Shown: positions 13,065 through 31,559 of the stretch, piece by piece | Layout of the letters: every line of letters begins with the position of its first letter | Position numbering within the stretch: the stretch's first letter is position 1 | NCBI GenBank assembly: GCA_003952965.2 | Contig: CM025856.1 | Span: forward strand, 16,628,816-16,692,815 | Length of the DNA stretch: 64,000 bases | Origin: Morella rubra | Lineage: Eukaryota; Streptophyta; Magnoliopsida; Fagales; Myricaceae | Reading direction: 5' to 3' | Program-made: the position numbers and the translations under genes | Notes under the pieces: generated by a model | Database searches by the model: none | Seen by the model: the letters and a program-made list of their open reading frames with translations, nothing else | What the model was told of the DNA's origin: nothing

Positions 13065-13217
13065 TCCAGAACTGGGTTTTACGGTTCGGGTACAGTTAAC
13101 TCGGGACCCGTAGAATACGAACTAAAACCCTCAAATCGCAAAGCGGCTTAAACCCCTACTCCTTCAGCGTATGAAGCTCCGCATTTCTGAGTTCTAGGGC
13201 TTCATTACTGATTGCAA

Positions 13218-18534
<5,317 letters not shown>

Positions 18535-18904
18535 GCTAAGTCCGCATGATTCTTCAGCCTTTTTTAAGTCTGTTCATTGCAGAGTGGGAAACAAAAGACC
18601 TGACTCTTTATCTCTCGGATTGGGCTGCACACGCCATGCGGTCATCACTTTTCATTGTCTTCACTTGGATCAAATGTTTGCTATAGGCGATACTAGAGAG
18701 ATTTCTAGTGGTATGAAATTGAGTAAATTAAAAGGAAATTGATGTTCATTGTTCCTTTTTGCAGTGCACGATTTGTTAACATTATCTTGATTGCTACTGA
18801 AAGAATTCTGTCACTGTTATTAGAGAAATAAGCAGTTATCAATGTCTAATTGTATGCGGTGTTGTGGGTACGGGGATCACCACAAGCAATTAAAATCGGT
18901 GAAT

Positions 18905-19165
18905 GAGTGATAAAAAAAAATAAAAGTAAAAGTAAAATTTTGAAATGTGTTTGTTAAAAATAAAATTTTAGATCGGCAAATGTGAAGCGAAGTTAGTAAA
19001 AAAATAAGGTGTTTATTTTCAAAATTTTAGTAAAATTTTGTGTTGATATTAAAAAAGAAGTGGTATTAGAATTGATAAATAAGTGATTAAAGTAAAAGTA
19101 AAAATAAAATTTTGAAATTTGTTTGATAAAAATAAAATTTTAATTTGGCAAACGTCGAGTTAGTA
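18905..19165. mobile_element. MITE-like element with internal direct repeat
   Basis: A unit of about 60 bases with AGTAAAAGTAAAATTTTGAA and then TAAAATTTTAGATCGGCAAA appears twice, near 18918 and again near 19090. The same unit is found near 10833 and 33545. It lies between the convergent EF-Tu and unknown-protein genes. Confidence 0.5.
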
Positions 19166-19610
19166 AAGAGTTCACGAACTCCTAATATGAAGGTCATCCG
19201 CACAGGGTAATTCTCTGGTGTTACTAACTGAAATAGCACTTAGATACGTAGTTTGCCGAAACCGTATGGGCTTCCTCGTGTCACCTGAGCTTTAAGAGAG
19301 AGGGGAAAAAAAAACTCACAACAGCATTTATGGTAATTAAAAGGAAAAAAAAAAAAAAGAGCTCTTCATTCCACATGCAAAATTGTACTGTACAAGTTGT
19401 ACATTATTTTGTTCCAATAAACCTCCTAATAATCTATCATTGACAGCAAGTTCTACAAGGAGACCCATGATTAGGCTGACCTTAACTTCTATGTCTCCAA
19501 GTTCATTTCAAGCAACCCCGATGAACTTCAGCCCGTCTGATCATCCCCAGCTTTGCTATGGCATTTACAGATACTTTCTTCAGTTTCTGGCAATTATAAC
19601 ACTCAGACGC

Positions 19611-22600
19611 TCATGCAAACCTCAGCACTGCCACCGCCATCAAAGTCGCAGCTCTGAAGTAAATTGAATTCACGCTTTTATCTACTCTCCTCATCATTTC
19701 CTCTTCATTCAAACTCAACTTTCCAGCATTCTTGCTGACATAGACAATCGTGTCTCTCAGTTTATTCACTGCCCATGAGAGCCAAACCAGTCCAAATGCA
19801 AACCCAGTGCTCAAGAGTTTAGATCCACCGAATGTTACCCTCCCACAAGCTAATTTGCTGAGGACAGAGAAAAGTACAGCGAGGCCAGTCCCAGCAATTC
19901 CAACAGAAAATTGGGTCAGGAGCTCAGGAAGCTCGGGACCAGATTTCTTGAGAGAGAGGATTGCCGTTTTTCTATCATACTTCTTGTTAACCATTAATGA
20001 CAGAAGGCTCTCACATGCATGGAAATAGTTATTCTTGTACATATCCCTCTCTCCACCTGCTTTCCGGCTATTCTTCTTTTTTGGTGATGGCTTGAGCTTT
20101 ACTTTCTCAGGACTTCTAAGAATATGAGCAGCATGTGAAACATGAAATGTTAGTAGTCCACAAGGAATTCAAGAAGAAAGCTCAAGTGTGTGCTCACCAC
20201 AAATATATTGTCTATGAAGAGACATGAATGCATGAAAGTAAAAAAAAAAATAATAAGAAAGCCAGGTGGAAGGTGCAGAAAAAGAATTCAGAGGGAGAAA
20301 ACCAGGAATTCGACGCATTTAGCTGGTAACAAGTTGGATATGGTGGAGGAGAGGAGGGAAGACACAGTGGAGGCGGCGCTTTGAGACAGCCAGGCAGCGA
20401 AGTTATTGAAGGCGAATACTAGGAACAATGAGCTATGAAATATAACAACTAAGTTATTAAGGCAAACTCAATCAACCACTGCTCATATCCACTGGGCAAT
20501 ACGTGCAGAGTGACATAGATTTTCAGAAGTGAACTCCAATGAATTTTTGTATTGGAGACCTAAGGTTGGCAGGCTTCATCCTTTAGTTATATATTTGCTT
20601 AAATATCATAAATATCGGTTGAGAATAGTAGTGACATGTGTGGGACTCTAAAAATTGTTAGTGGGTAGTCATTTTTCTTTTCTTTTCTGTTTTTGAAAAA
20701 GAAGATAGCCCCTTTGTGCTTTTTCGAGATGTTACATTAAGGCTTAAGTTTAACCTGATTTCCTAATTTTACAATTATTAAACTGGAATTCCACCGCCTT
20801 CAAAATTTGAGATCTCCATCAGTTCCTTAACAGAAATTGAATACATTTTAGTGCCACGTCTTCCATTTCTGGAAAAAGGATTAAAAAGCAAAAATTTAGA
20901 ATAAAAAAAAAAAGCGAAAGGGAGAGGAAGGGGGAAAGGAAGAACCCATCAAAGAAAAAAAAATGAGGAGAGAAACTGCCCCCATTCCCCTTCTCTTTCT
21001 TTCCACTTGGTTTTCCTTTCTTTTTTCCTTTGTGCTGTTTTTCCTTTTTATTGCTTTCCTCTCTTTCATTGGTGTTCTTTTTTTTTTCCTTTTTAAATAT
21101 TTTTTGGATTATTGATCTATTTTTGTTTTACATTTCTCTTTTTTCTTTCAATTTTGTATTCGTCTGTAAGTTTCGTGTGTCAGTTCTGCAGTTCACCAGT
21201 GAACAGGTTGAAGAGAATTTGATTTGATTATTAATGTCATAAGAATTTGTAGTGATCTCCTCCCTCAAACCCTACTTCTCCCCTCTCTTTTTCTACTTGG
21301 AGTAAGAATGTATCACACGTTTGGAATAGCAGGAATTTCTGAGCTGACGAGCACTTATAACCAAGCACTTTTGTCAGCATTTATTGTATAAATATTGTTT
21401 TAACAGATTTTCAGTGTTTTATTTTCTGGAAGTTCTTATATTTTGTCAGAAACAATGGTATAACAATAACAGGAAACAGTTTTCGTTCTCATGCACAAAA
21501 CATGTCATTAAGAACAATTTTCTAAGAATTGATCCAATCAGGCCCTAACATTTAAGAAATCAGTGTCATACCTCTTCAAAGGGACAACAGTTGTAGCTTG
21601 AAGCTTCAAAGAAGATCCATGAACACTGGTGACAGCTTCATTGTTGTCCAGCCTGCACAGCATAATGAGCACCTAGTATATAAGTAGCACTAAAATTTGT
21701 GGACGACATCCATCTCATTCAACAATCCAATTAAGGGAGGAGTTCTAAGAGAACACGTAATGCAGTAGAAGTAAACTGCAGTTACTGTACCTTTTCTAAG
21801 TACTAGAATATGTGATAGATCAGAAGTTATAGGGCAACAGAAGTGACACTGCAAAGAATTCCAGACAATTTCAACTTCACAGGCCACATGAGTGAACAAG
21901 GTTGTAAGTAGAGGAGGTTCAAGCATGACCTAGTTCACACAGGAATTTGCATCATTCTGTCATTCATCTTGATTAAAAAGTTTAAGTTGCTTATCATGTT
22001 CATATTATTTATTCGTCTGAATGAACTTGAAATGGGTCGATCATCCAGACACAGTAAAGTGTAAACCAAAGTTTGGCAGCTAATACAAATTTGACCCTCT
22101 CAATCAAGGCCCAGAGATGAGCAGAAATGAGGTGAAGCCCAAAAAGTTTTTACACTATAAAAAAGTAAAAAAACCAAGAAACAAGTGGTGAGGTTTCCTT
22201 AAATAGAGGTTGATGAAGTCATTATACAAGGTCTATCCAATCCAGAAGTGGTCAGCAAATTTTTGTGAAAACAAAATTATTACCATAAGCTAAGCTAACA
22301 GAAAATAGCACTCATTTCCAGTGAAATTGCCAGAGACACTCGAAGAAGAACAAGATTTGATACGTTAGCAAAGGAGAAGAAAGAAGATAGAAGGAACAAG
22401 ACAACGCCTTTGCAAAATCTAAGAAGAACAGCTGTGACTGGGTTGCGGCTTTTATTCTACCAACTGGGGCCTTCCCTTCACCACCCCCATGGGGATAGTC
22501 AACAGGGTTCATAATTGCTCCTCTTACAGCACAACAAATTAAAGGAGTAAACTCAACTTACATTTTACTTTGATTGAATAAAAAAGGTTTAAGCAACCAT

Positions 22601-25600
22601 ACCTAGTATAGTGTGGGACCAACATTGATAGCTTTCTCCATTTCAGTGAGTTTCTTGATAGGTAAAACTCAGCAACCATTGAAATTAGATCTTTCATCTC
22701 CATTCCAGAACCTTTTTTGAACACCACACGACCATCTGGGTGAACTGTAAATTTTGAACTACAGGCCAAATCTTCCACAATGTCACAGAGAGGCTGCTGG
22801 GAGTAAAGATTGCCACTTGGGTACATAAGAGAAGCAGCAAATGGATGTTGATACACATCAGTTGTGAATGCTTGTAACCCCATCAAGTCAGATAGCAAAG
22901 ACATATCTAGTTCAATTCTATCCACTTCACTTGGTCGGGACTTGAGGAACTTCAAGATCTTTTCATGTTTTGTGCATTGCTCAGCAATTCCAAAGCTAAA
23001 TAGTATTGAATCAGGGTTATTATCTGTATTCGAAAAATTGAGGTGAATAAGATTACTTCAGCACAGCGCAAATATAGAGACAAGCAAAGAGTACGTAGCA
23101 GCGTGTAACATTCAAAGTGACCAGCAGTTATACAACAACAACACCCCCCCCCCCCAACCCACACACACACCCAGTGCTTTAATCCTTTATTGGTATACTT
23201 TTCTATTTTTAGGAAGACATCCCCTTTCTCTGCTATTGGTTATTCTCCCAAACTAATTAATATCCCCAATCCAATGCATTATTCATCATGACAGGAGCTT
23301 TTTTGCATATGAAGCTGCACTTTCAAGTACATACACAAATTACACATAGAAGCACTTCACATACAGACTCCAATAATCTACCTGACATGGGCAAGGGAAA
23401 AAAAATCAAATTAACATAAAAACTTGAGATGTCATTAAAAGCCCTGGGAACATTCATTACCACCAAACCTGTGAGGCTGCATTTGACATGGCTTTACAAT
23501 GGGAAACCCTTCACAGGGGTCAGAACTCAGAAAAGAGCTTTACGAAAAGGAAATTAGCACAAAGTACTAAAGAAAAAAAAAAAAAAAGGCTTTTGTTGAA
23601 AAAAAAAAACTCTTTTTTTTTTTTTTTTTCTCTTGGCACATGTCATCCACGGTATATGCTTTTTGGTTCCTCAAAAGTAAGCATTGGCCTCATGAAAAGG
23701 GTGAAAATTACTAGTTTATCTACTTTTAGTGTCAATTTTGATGCACAATGTTATAGTTCCTTCAATCCTCCTCTTCTGACCAAGCAACAGAGCTCCACCT
23801 AGGATTCAGTGACCAAGTAAGCCACCACCACATCCTCAGAGGCCAACACCAACAGCAATGATAGCACCACCATTTCAATTAGCTTTTGCCTTACCACCAC
23901 CATCACTAATGACCACCATAATCATCTTTTTAAGCCAAATATGGATGCTTAGTGATCAAAATCCCGCCCAATCAAAAGCATTATGATGGAATATTCAGAA
24001 GTGAAATCCTAAATCAATCGAAACATGTTCACTCCATTTTTAAACTAGAAAAAAGAGTGGGCTTCACATGAAAGCTTGCGGATGCGGGCCTTGTAATGAT
24101 TCCAATAAGCTTCAAAAGCAACCTTAAATACTATTTTTGAAATCAAAGTGCAGATGTGGCTAACGCTTCCCTAAATCATTACAAATAGTATCAGAGCGAG
24201 CCTAGTAAAGATTAAGGGGGAGATTGTAATACCCTGAATCCTTTGTAGAGTGAGAGATAATAAGTAATGTGAAATGAATGATATAAAGCCAAGTACCACA
24301 TGGATACCTTATTGGGAGAAATCAGGCCTTATAATGACTAATGATCTTCAAAAGCAACCTTAACTGGTTAGTCTTTTTGAAGTCAAAGTCCATGGGCTTG
24401 TTCGTTTCGCTGAATTTTTGAAAATTCGCATTCAAGTTTCTACTTACTCAAACCGAACACATTGAAATGAAGGATGCAGATAATTTTGTTCCAAATTTTC
24501 CCTGGTCAAACTGATGAAGAATTACCGAAGTATCCTACTTTACTGCGTTGAGGACATAAAAGGAGAAGGGTAAAATGGGTTTGTGCAAAACATGTGGCCC
24601 CCACACGGTCAGTGATTAAATTCGAAGGGCTTGTGAATGGACGGAAAAGCCCGACGGATTTCTTCTGCGTTGAGTTAGTTTAGGGTGAATATGGCCATTT
24701 CACCTGACAAAAGCTGACTTCGGTCTGTTTTTCGATTTTTCCCCCTCCCCTGTTGACATGAAAGAAGGCATCTCTAAGCCTACGAGCAACGGCAGGATGA
24801 GGAGACGTTTGCCTCGAGCTATGGCCGACAAAAGGAACGTTGAAGCTATAAAACCACATAGTAGGATATTCCACCCTGGAAGCTTATTAGAATTGAATGC
24901 AGGTAGACGTACTCGACTTTAGTCAGTAGTTGTTGTCACTTGCATGTTTTCTTCATTAATTGAAGTTCCATCACGTAGCAATATTTATAATTATAACTGT
25001 TGGATTGCAGTAATTGACCCCCTAAGCTCATTGTTTGCATCTTAAAACTAGCTGTTGGTTATAATTTTTTTATCTTATTTTAAATTGAGTTATAAAATTA
25101 TGATCTTATAGTTTGATTCATCAACTTTATTCTATATTGAGAATGGATAAATATATATCAACATTTGTATCACAATAAAAAATAGAAATTTAAAACATCA
25201 ATATATATATTATTTTCAGAATAAAATAAATGTAACATAAAAGTAATTTTCGGAATTATAAAAAAATATTATAAATAAACATCATATAAATATTATTTTA
25301 TATTTTCTCTTCTACACACATCCCAATAAAAATAATCTACAAATAACAACCTTAAAAAACATCACTTCTTTTCTCACACTTATTAATAAAAGTCAACAAA
25401 TTTTACACAAATACCAATACAACTCAAACATCACCTAAAAATTCTCAAAACTTTTCAATCCTAAAAATCTCATCAAAACGAACATGCCCCATATGTGGCT
25501 AGCGCTTCCTTGAGATGTTATGACAAGTTTGAAAGATATTCTCTCTCCAATATCCCATGGAAAGAGGTCAGTTGAACATAGAGATACATACTCTTTATGT

Positions 25601-27310
25601 GGATGTATGTTAGCATGCGCGTACACACACACATATATACACTTCTACGAACAATGTGAGATGAATAGTGTCAAAAATAAACAAGAGCCAAAAAAAATTT
25701 TTTACTACTATCATTCATGTATTCCCGCCATTCTTTACTAAACTTTATATGATAAGTAACAGCAAAGTGAATGATTAAATGGAAATGTTCTTCAAACAAC
25801 CATAGCATCCAAAAAGTGATTGGCAAACCTTGCACATCAATGAGCACAGGCCTCTTAACTGTTGAGTCAATCTGGACAAATTGATTGGACTCGTACAACC
25901 CACTTATGGGTTTCCATGCCTCCTCATACTGATTAGGCCTCAAAGTAAGTGATCTTGATCTTACTATCTTGTGTTCGACCCCAGAACTTGGCAAAAGATG
26001 TTGAGAATCCTGCATTGAACAAGATTTAAAAGAATTCAGCTTTCAAAGGAACCAAACAGTTATGGCATAGAACCATAACATAGTCTAATAACCAGGTGAT
26101 GAAAAGCAAACTCGTCACCGTAATCAATCAAACTACTACATGGAACCAATAGGAACTAGATAATAAACATTTCAACAATATCCTAGGAATAATCAAATTG
26201 CAATAACAAGCATAATGTTTCAACTAGTTAAAGAACCTTTGAAAGCTATAGTAAAGCCTATTGAATTAAGACAAAAACAAAATAGACTAGTTACACAAAA
26301 CTTATGTCCTCACCAAAGTGTAGCAAAGATTTCAACACTAGAAGACATCAAAGTCAAAAGCAATACCATCAATGTACCAAAAACAAAGAGAGCAATTTAA
26401 TTATAAATCAAGATCTCAAACTTCAAAACTAAATAGTGATTTGAGCAACTGCCAATTAAGCCCAAATTTCTAAATTATAGATAGTTCATGCATCAAACAA
26501 ATAGTACAATTTACACAACAAAGGGGGGAAAAAGAGAAGCTCACTTCATGCTGCAACTAAATAGGTGAGTTACTCGTAGAATCAAGTTCTTAGACCATCA
26601 GAAACAAATGATTAACCAGCCAATGGACATGTGAAGTGAGAGTTCAACACAAGCTAACAAATACGTAGGCAACTCATAAGCCTGTTGTTTGTCAATGAGT
26701 TTAAAAAAAAAATGAAAAATGAACCCAAACTTATACCCAATTCACTAAAACAACCAAACCAGAATAATTATTCATCAAAAAACACGAAGAAATAAAATTC
26801 AAGTCGTGACTATCCATTTTGACCCTCATTTTTCTCAAGTATGGGGAGGCCGTTCAGCTATTCAAAACAAATCGTTGAGATACCCAATCAGAATTTGTAT
26901 TAAAGCCAGCAGAATTGTTGCATATACGTACAACCGAAAACACTCCAAGAGATTGATTTTCAATAGAACCACAAACAATATAAGCTCAATAAAACCGAGA
27001 TGGGTGAAAACATGCACGAAAGAAGATAAATTCTCATCTAAACATCCACAAAAAGACACTTCAGACTGAACTTATTTCAGCAACCCAGATCAACAAACCT
27101 GCTAAAATTCACGTAATTATTACCCTGATCAATCAGATGGATGCCGACCTAGATCCATTCTCAAATAGTTAATATGGCAACAACCCAAGCAAAACCAAAA
27201 TTTTCCGCTAAAATGGACTTGTGATTCACCTTGAGGACCTTGCTTTGTTCTTGGTGCAAAATAAGTCCAGGATACCCATGAGATGCCATCAAACAAAGCT
27301 CAACCGCCAT
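19611..27310 (-). CDS. conserved plant protein of unknown function, C-terminal membrane segments
   Basis: Five exons: 27310-27230, 26009-25829, 23023-22603, 21652-21572 and 20115-19611. All are joined by GT-AG in consistent frame, giving 422 residues. The start [15 protein letters not shown] is followed by [15 protein letters not shown], an acidic middle region ([19 protein letters not shown], about 105-130), a lysine-rich stretch (about 258-275), hydrophobic segments at about 324-342 and 359-370, and a hydrophobic C-terminus (410-422). No catalytic motif or named domain was recognised. A membrane-anchored protein with most of its chain on one side is plausible. The start in exon 1 is preferred over the Met at the exon 2 edge because that ATG overlaps a good splice acceptor. 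Exon 2 to 3 spans a 2.8-kb intron that holds nested transposons. Confidence 0.8.
23144..23172. repeat. C12 homopolymer and CA microsatellite
   Basis: Twelve C, then AACCC and (AC)5, located in the large second intron of the 422-residue gene. Confidence 0.95.
24010..25520 (+). mobile_element. TRIM-like miniature LTR retroelement, interrupted
   Basis: Two related flanks share GGGCCTTGTAATGA / AGGCCTTATAATGA, CTTCAAAAGCAACCTTAA and TGTGGCTA(A/G)CGCTTCC. Between them, at about 24188-24224, lies TAGTATCAGAGCGAG, matching the initiator tRNA-Met primer-binding site (TGGTATCAGAGC), then AAGGGGGAGA, a polypurine tract, then TGTAATACCC, an LTR-like start. An internal region of only about 40 bases with PBS and PPT is the hallmark of TRIM elements. 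The right LTR (24225-24393 continuing at 25491-25520) is split by another element. The left LTR boundary is poorly defined. Confidence 0.6.
24394..25490. mobile_element. TIR element nested in the TRIM LTR
   Basis: It begins GGGCTTGTTCGTTTCG and ends CAAAACGAACATGCCCC, so the termini are inverted repeats. Removing it restores the LTR word read from the other copy (CAAAGT..ATGTGGCTA). The base pair AT flanks both sides, a possible short target duplication. The right-hand 230 bases resemble the inverted sequence of the MITEs at 8874 and 33270, while 24480-24900 is less AT-rich and of unknown origin. No transposase seen. Confidence 0.6.
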
Positions 27311-27756
27311 ACCAAAGAGAAACCCAGTTCGGAAAACAAGTTCCTGAAACCAAATCTCTCTCTATTTGTGCCCTTGCTACACCACCGTAAACTTATCCAT
27401 CGTTAGGCTTCTCAAAATCCAAAGAATTTCACAACTTGACTTTTGGGTGGCACCTAAAAGTACAAAAATCTAAAATGAAAGAAAATAGGTTTTTTGTGCT
27501 ACAGTAGTTTGATCCAGAATCTTCTAAATAGGATACGTGGCACGCACGGGCTTGAAATTCCAGGTGGGACAGTTGCTACGCCTAAGTCCTAACTGGACAA
27601 TAACATACTTGTAGCGTCTTTGTCTCTTCTGGACTGACCTGGTAATTAGGCTATTTTTTCCGTTTGATATCTGCCCGGCTAACCAGTACGGTTCGACATC
27701 ATTGGCTTAGAAAAAAAAAACATTGCCGTTCGATAAAGGCCAAAATAAATAGTAAT

Positions 27757-27821
27757 TTACATAGTATTTGATAAATAAAAATTTTATCACCGTTACATTT
27801 TTTCTTCTTTTCACTTTTTTA

Positions 27822-27864
<43 letters not shown>

Positions 27865-27933
27865 CACTTTTTTTCTCCTAAAATTTTATTTTAAAATTTT
27901 ACCCTAAAATTTTGTTCCCAAACACCATGTGTG
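27757..27933. mobile_element. MITE with 39-base poly-T
   Basis: The left end is CATAGTATTTGATAAATAAA and the right end, inverted, is CATGGTGTTTGGGAACAAAA, both followed by AAATTTTA words. A run of 39 T sits at 27826-27864. Confidence 0.55.
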
Positions 27934-28226
27934 CTGCGACTGTCACTGGTAGGAGTATTTTTGAGTTGGCTAGCATGGGGTTTCTTTGCTTTTTAATTTT
28001 GGTTTACGAGATTAATTACTTTGCTACGATTGAAATTTGGATATCCATTTACATGCATCAAGTTCATATGGACATGTCTCATTTAGAAGTTGATTAACTC
28101 TAATAGTATATATCAAAGAGAATGAGTTTAAAATAAAATACTCATTTTATTTTTTAAAAATATGTATATTTTACCTTTGAAACTTTTCACGATTCAAAAA
28201 TTAGTTAGTTACATATTATTTCTTTA

Positions 28227-28412
28227 CATGGCTTTTAGCAAATCAAAATTTTAACCCTTAAAATTTTATCATCATTACAAAAATTTCGCTCTCTTCACTT
28301 TTTCACTCACTTTTCACCAACTTTTTCATTCTCTCTCTTCACCTTTTTACTAACTTTTAAAATTTTACCTTGAAATTTTACACAAATTTTGTTCACAAAC
28401 TCCATGTAACAA
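28227..28412. mobile_element. MITE, AAAATTTT-rich family
   Basis: The left end CATGGCTTTTAGCAAATC leads into AAAATTTTAACCCTTAAAAT. The right end is AAATTTTGTTCACAAACTCC followed by ATGT. Inverted ends and length match the neighbouring unit at 27757-27933. Confidence 0.5.
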
Positions 28413-28441
28413 TCTACAAATTACAATAAGCACTCTCTAGG

Positions 28442-29773
28442 GTTTGTTTGGAAATAGGTTGTGGTTGTGGTTTTGGTTTTGGGTTCAACTTTCAAATTTC
28501 AAATTTTAAGATTTAAATATTGTTTAGTTGTAAGGATTTGTTTGGTTGTTTAAGATTTGGAATGATTTATATGTTAATTAAATTAAATAATATTAATTTA
28601 CAGTTATTATAATATTCAAAAAATAAAAAAATAAGAAAAATGATTTTAAAAAATAAGAAAAATATATAATTCAAAAAATAAGTAGAAAATGATTTCAAAA
28701 ATATCAAAAATTATAAAAATAGATAAAATATGAAACTAATAAAAAAAAATATCCATAAAAATTAAAATACCCAAGATAAAAATGTGCAAGTTTTATAAAT
28801 AAATAAATTTTACATTACCTTAACATTACCTTATTTGTTTTCTTGGAATTTTCGTAACATGCTGTTAATTTTTCTTTTCCTTTTTTTACCAAGAATGTTA
28901 ATATTTTCTTGCTTTATCCTTTTTTTAGCATACATCTCTATTTTCTCTAAAAATTGTCAATATATTATTTGCACAAAATGAAAAAGAAAAAAGAAAGAAA
29001 GAAAAGAAGAAGATATATACAATTGTCCTTCTGGTTAAGTATCTCACCAAATAAAATCATTTATGTGGCATTTATGACGTCAACAATTCATTAATATTTC
29101 CTAATTTCATTTGTAGAGTATATTGCCCAAAAGAAAGAATTAAAAACCAAAAACAGGAAAATATGCTTTTATGGGTTGTTGACGAAAAGGCTAGAGATAT
29201 TTTATCTAAGTCTAGAGATAGGATACAATTTTATCACGGTTATAATGATTTCAATTACATAATATGACCTTATTATCATAAACACACTTATATGAATATG
29301 TAACTAGTGCAAATACCTAACGTGAGACCAAACAATGCCATAACTATTTTTTTTTTTTTTGTAATAATCAAATTTATAGTTTTTTTATTATATTTGTCAA
29401 TTTTTATTTATTTTATAAATTTTACACGATTTTTATCTATCTTTTAATTTTTGTGGATTTTTTTTATTAGTTTCATATTTTATCTATTTTTATAATTTTT
29501 TATATATATGAAATTATTTTCTACTTATTTTTTGAATTATATATATTTTCTGGTTTTTTAAAATCATTTTTTATTTTCTTATTTTTTGAATATCATAATA
29601 ACTATAAATTAATATTATTTAATTGAATTAAAATATAAATCATTCCAAATCTTAAACAATCAAACAAATCCTTACAACTAAACAATATTAAAATATTAAA
29701 ATTTGAAATTTGAAAGTTGAACCAAAACCAAAACCAAAACCAAAACTACAACCACAACCCATTTCAAAACAAG
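28442..29773. mobile_element. foldback element with very long inverted repeats
   Basis: The left arm (28442 to about 28800) starts GTTTGTTTGGAAATAGGTTG. The right arm (about 29400-29773) is its near reverse complement, ending CAACCCATTTCAAAACAAGC. Matching inner words include the CCAAAACC/GGTTTTGG run, AATATTGTTTAGTTGTAAGG and GATTTGGAATGATTTATAT. The arms are about 350 bases and the spacer about 600. No open frame of note. The transcript of either strand would form a long hairpin. Confidence 0.8.
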
Positions 29774-30906
29774 CTGTAGAAAGTTGAGGGGCTCAAATGG
29801 ATACAAATTTGTATAATTAAATAAGGAGAAGGTCACATTTAGTTTACATGGAACAAAAATTATTCGACTTCACGGTTCTAGCGGATTGAGGGATAAAATT
29901 TCAACGAGAAGTATATTTTGGAGATGAATTGATATGAGTTAAAGTTTTCGAAAGTATTTAACAATCGGACAATAATTTGAAATAGAAAATTATAATTTAT
30001 CCCTTTTTTTATTCCCATGACATTTATTTTGTAATTCTTCTCCGTCCTCTCCGTCACAACTGCAAGAACCACGTTACCAACAAAATGAAGTTGCATTCCA
30101 ACATCAAATCAATCTCTAATTAAAATGTTCTCTATTGTCCTATTATATGTTCTCGTATAACTATTAATTATATAAATTTTTGTTACTATTCTAATAAACC
30201 TCAGATGTTCCACTTGTAGTACGTCTTTCGAAAAAAAAAAGTTCCTTCTTTTATCTTAAAGATGACATTTAAAAAATTATATGATGTAGTTAAACAATTT
30301 AAATTACATAAAGAAGAAAGAGTTCATATTTACTTTTTATTGCTAAATATTTTAAATAATAATAATCCTGCGGCTCTGCCCCACAAGAGAAAAGTTCTAG
30401 TTCCGCCACTGGGGCCCGTGGGAAAGAGGCTCATTACTCGTAGGGATACATATATATTCCCCGGCATCGACCTTGCACAGGGACTTTGAAAAAAAAAAAG
30501 ACCTTGCACCGAGGAGAGGGGCCCTTCCTCCATGACATATGCAGTTGTGACGGACTCCATATTACAATCTAAAAAATATGAAAGATTTTATAAAATTAAA
30601 GTTGAGAAGAAAAAAAAAAAAAGACTTTGGAATATAACCTACAAAATAGGAACATACTAACAAATAGTTTACAAAATTAAAATTGAAAATAAAAAATCAG
30701 AGCCTTCTTGAAATTAGCACTAGTAAGTCTAATTAACTCTATGAGAGTATGTTTTCCTAAACAAGAGCACCACTCTCCACAAATTCTTCTTCTAAGAACT
30801 AACATCATAATTGTCAGTTTTATTGTTAGTTAACTCAATTTCTCAAAAAATTAAATTCTCATAAATGATGAAAATGACAATGAGATGATGAAGTTAACAA
30901 TAAGGA

Positions 30907-31545
30907 TTAAATACACTTTGCACCTTATGTTTAGGGTGTTGACACATTGTACTAAAATGTTTTATTTTTAAGACATTAAGCCTATTATGTTAGCTTCCCT
31001 AACAATTTGCACTATAGAGTGAAATTTGGCTTCAAATTAGATGGTAATCGCTTACACATAACCTTAGTTACTGTCAAATTACCGAATTACCCTTGAATCT
31101 CAAACAAATCACGATTAAATGAGTTTCAAATAAGTGAATTCAAATTAAATGGTAATCGCTTACACATAACCTTAGTTACTGTCAAATTACCGAATTGTCC
31201 TTGAATCTCAAACAAATCACGATTAAATGGGTTTCAAATAAGTGAAAAGATATACGGCAGAGATCCGGATGATTGATAAAAGAAACACCAAACATATCCC
31301 AAACTTCTCACTGCGACTTGTTGAAACTCATTTAATCGTGATTTGTTTGAGATTCAAGGACAATACAATAATCTGACAGGAATTGAGGTCACCTGTAAAT
31401 GATTAGTGTATAATTTGACGCAAAATTTCACTATGGGATGCAAATCATTTGGAGAGATAACATAATGATCTCAATGTCTCAAAAATAAAACATTGGTGTG
31501 CATTGTATCAACACCTCAAAACATAGGGGTGTAAAGTGTATTTAA
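30907..31545. mobile_element. foldback MITE with TTAA ends
   Basis: It starts TTAAATACACTTTGCACC and ends GGTGTAAAGTGTATTTAA. Inner inverted matches include AAACAAATCACGATTAAATG against CATTTAATCGTGATTTGTTT. The left arm holds a tandem duplication of about 105 bases (about 31031-31136 and 31138-31243). The TTAA at each edge may be the target duplication. Confidence 0.7.
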
Positions 31546-31559
31546 CTATAGCAATAAAT

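Noticed and set aside
25671..26015. 114-residue frame starting MQDSQHLL as an independent gene
   Set aside because: The ATG overlaps a splice acceptor, and the upstream exon at 27310-27230 joins in frame; it is exon 2 of the 422-residue gene.
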